Source: Desulfobacteraceae bacterium (lineage in GTDB: Bacteria > Desulfobacterota > Desulfobacteria > Desulfobacterales > BuS5). From it: 7,465 nucleotides of DNA. The translations under genes were made by a program, and so were the position numbers. Shown here piece after piece: positions 6,284 through 7,465 of this stretch. The DNA lies in assembly GCA_030642865.1 (NCBI GenBank), contig DAOWMW010000060.1, positions 1 to 7,465 on the forward strand, in the 5' to 3' direction. A model generated the notes under the pieces. That model ran no database searches. It was not told where the DNA came from and saw nothing but the letters and a program-made list of their open reading frames with translations. Every line of letters begins with the position of its first letter. Position 1 is the first letter of the stretch.

Positions 6284-7317
6284 TTGATGTTGGAGTAATA
6301 GGAGCAACAGGATATGCCGGAGCAGAACTTGTGAGGCTATTATCCGGCCATCCTGAAGTTGAGATACGGGTTTTAACTTCCCGCCAATATGTTGGCGTAA
6401 GGTTTGACAAAATTTTTCCATCCATGGACGGGTCCGTTGATCTGGTTTGTGAAGAGTTATCCATTGAAGATATTTGTGCTAAAGCAGATATTATTTTTTT
6501 AGCTCTTCCCCATAAACTTCCCATGGAAATAGTCCCCGAGCTTATAAAGCGCAATAAAAAAGTGATTGATCTTTCCGCAGATTTCAGATTTGATGATCCT
6601 TTGCTCTATGAGTCTTATTACCAGCCTCATACTGCAAAAGATTTGCTGCAGGGAGCTGTTTATGGATTAAGCGAAGTTTACCATGATAATATACGAAAAG
6701 CATCTCTTATAGGTAATCCAGGATGTTATCCCACAAGTGTTCTTTTGCCCCTTGTGCCTTTACTGAAAAATAATATGATAGATAGTGGGTCAATAATTGC
6801 CGATTCTAAATCTGGTGTGAGCGGGGCAGGGAGATCCCCTTCATTAACCGTACATTTCTGCGAGGCAAATGAATCATTCAAGGCTTATAAAATTGGAGTT
6901 CACCGTCATAATCCGGAGATGAATGAGGTGCTGGGTGCGGCGGCAGGCAGACCAGTCAGCATAACTTTCGTCCCCCACCTTGTCCCCATGACCAGGGGTA
7001 TGTATACCACTATATATGCAAATCCTGATAAGGGAATAGATATTGAGGATGTATATGCCAAAGCCGCCTTGTTTTATAAAGACCGTCCTTTTATCCGTAT
7101 ATGCAGAGAAGAAGGCCGGCCGGACACAGTTCATGTCAGAGGGACGAATTATTGCGATATTGGGTATAAACTCGATCAGAAAAATAATCGCCTGATAATA
7201 ACATCAGCAATAGATAACCTTGTTAAGGGGGCAGCAGGTCAGGCTGTGCAGAATATGAATATCATGGAAGGTCTTGATGAAACCGCAGGCTTGATGAATG
7301 TCCCTTTTCCTGTTTAG
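6280..7317 (+). CDS. argC: N-acetyl-gamma-glutamyl-phosphate reductase
   Basis: ArgC catalyses the NADPH-dependent reduction of N-acetylglutamyl phosphate to N-acetylglutamate semialdehyde, the third step of arginine and ornithine synthesis, in the cytoplasm. From ATG 6280 the protein has 345 residues, the usual length for the long ArgC form. The N-terminus MIDVGVIGATGYAGAEL carries the Rossmann dinucleotide-binding loop GATGYAG at 8-14. The catalytic cysteine is C149 in GNPGCYPTS (145-153). SKSGVSGAGR at 176-185 and HRHNPEM at 208-214 are typical substrate-binding and catalytic-histidine regions, and the C-terminal DNLVKGAAGQAVQNMN at 312-327 is also characteristic. The ATGA overlap with holA implies translational coupling. 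No other arginine gene is in the window. The TAG stop lies on the left boundary of the downstream palindromic element. Confidence 0.97.
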   Translation: MIDVGVIGATGYAGAELVRLLSGHPEVEIRVLTSRQYVGVRFDKIFPSMDGSVDLVCEELSIEDICAKADIIFLALPHKLPMEIVPELIKRNKKVIDLSADFRFDDPLLYESYYQPHTAKDLLQGAVYGLSEVYHDNIRKASLIGNPGCYPTSVLLPLVPLLKNNMIDSGSIIADSKSGVSGAGRSPSLTVHFCEANESFKAYKIGVHRHNPEMNEVLGAAAGRPVSITFVPHLVPMTRGMYTTIYANPDKGIDIEDVYAKAALFYKDRPFIRICREEGRPDTVHVRGTNYCDIGYKLDQKNNRLIITSAIDNLVKGAAGQAVQNMNIMEGLDETAGLMNVPFPV

Positions 7318-7465
7318 GGCTCGTTCAAAAAGAACTTAACATTTTAAGCGTCGATCCATCCTGCCTGACTGCGTTACGAAAACGTATAAATATCTTGATA
7401 TTCCTACGCTTTCGCGCCTTGTCAGGCAGGCGCCTCAACACTTAAAATTGCCAATTTATTTTTGA
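7314..7465. repeat. Long imperfect palindrome after argC, truncated by the window edge
   Basis: Nested arms share a centre near 7395: TCAAAAA (7325-7331) with TTTTTGA (7459-7465), ATTTTAAG (7341-7348) with CTTAAAAT (7441-7448), CCTGCCTGAC (7360-7369) perfectly with 7421-7430, CGAAA.CGTA (7377-7386) with TACG.TTTCG (7405-7414), and AATATC (7389-7394) with GATATT (7397-7402). It starts on the argC stop codon and continues to the last base, so its outer right end is probably outside. Its two ends match the lgt-holA junction. It could act as a transcript-end hairpin, but no clean T-tract follows a compact G+C-rich stem, so I call it a repeat, probably a miniature palindromic element. Confidence 0.7.

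Noticed and set aside
6162..6554. Minus-strand 130-residue open frame across the holA-argC junction
   Set aside because: It is the shadow of two well-supported plus-strand genes and carries no recognisable motif.
7325..7465. Simple Rho-independent terminator for argC
   Set aside because: The palindrome is too long and imperfect, has no compact G+C-rich stem followed directly by a T-tract, and shares its ends with the lgt-holA junction. A repeat element explains it better, though it might still help end transcription.

Overview
The window reads as a bacterial chromosome segment of moderately low G+C, with five closely packed plus-strand housekeeping genes: ileS, lspA, lgt, a long holA-type gene and argC. 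The conserved gene order, the cysteine-rich Lgt signature and the enlarged delta subunit remind me of sulfate-reducing Desulfobacterota (Desulfobacteraceae-like). That placement is from memory of gene order and family variants, not from a search, and I hold it at moderate-to-low confidence. I see no transposase, tRNA, rRNA, CRISPR array or defence gene, and I did not find a new multi-gene system.

Region by region: bases 1-622 carry no convincing gene. They hold a roughly 196-bp imperfect palindrome (7-202, all arms centred on 104.5). Next comes a very A+T-rich stretch bounded by an 18/19-bp inverted repeat (217-235 and 547-564), then a possible promoter just ahead of ileS. Bases 635-3930 hold ileS and lspA, joined by a 4-base overlap. 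Bases 3931-4025 hold a stem-loop followed by eight T, which looks like an intrinsic terminator or attenuator inside the gene cluster. Bases 4026-7317 hold lgt, holA and argC; holA and argC share an ATGA stop/start overlap. Bases 7318-7465 are a second long imperfect palindrome (centred on 7395) that reaches the window edge.

The most notable non-coding structure is a dispersed palindromic repeat. The two ends of the element after argC recur, fused together with the middle missing, at the lgt-holA junction (4768-4812). There the repeat-like sequence encodes the last residues and stop codon of lgt, and at argC the stop codon lies on the same element boundary. This suggests miniature palindromic elements sited at gene ends, and it allows a direct prediction of the bases just outside the window.

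Functionally, IleRS supplies Ile-tRNA, Lgt and LspA carry out the first two steps of lipoprotein maturation in the inner membrane, HolA is the clamp-loader delta subunit, and ArgC catalyses the third step of arginine synthesis. They are mostly linked by shared transcription and translational coupling rather than by a common pathway, except for the Lgt/LspA pair.
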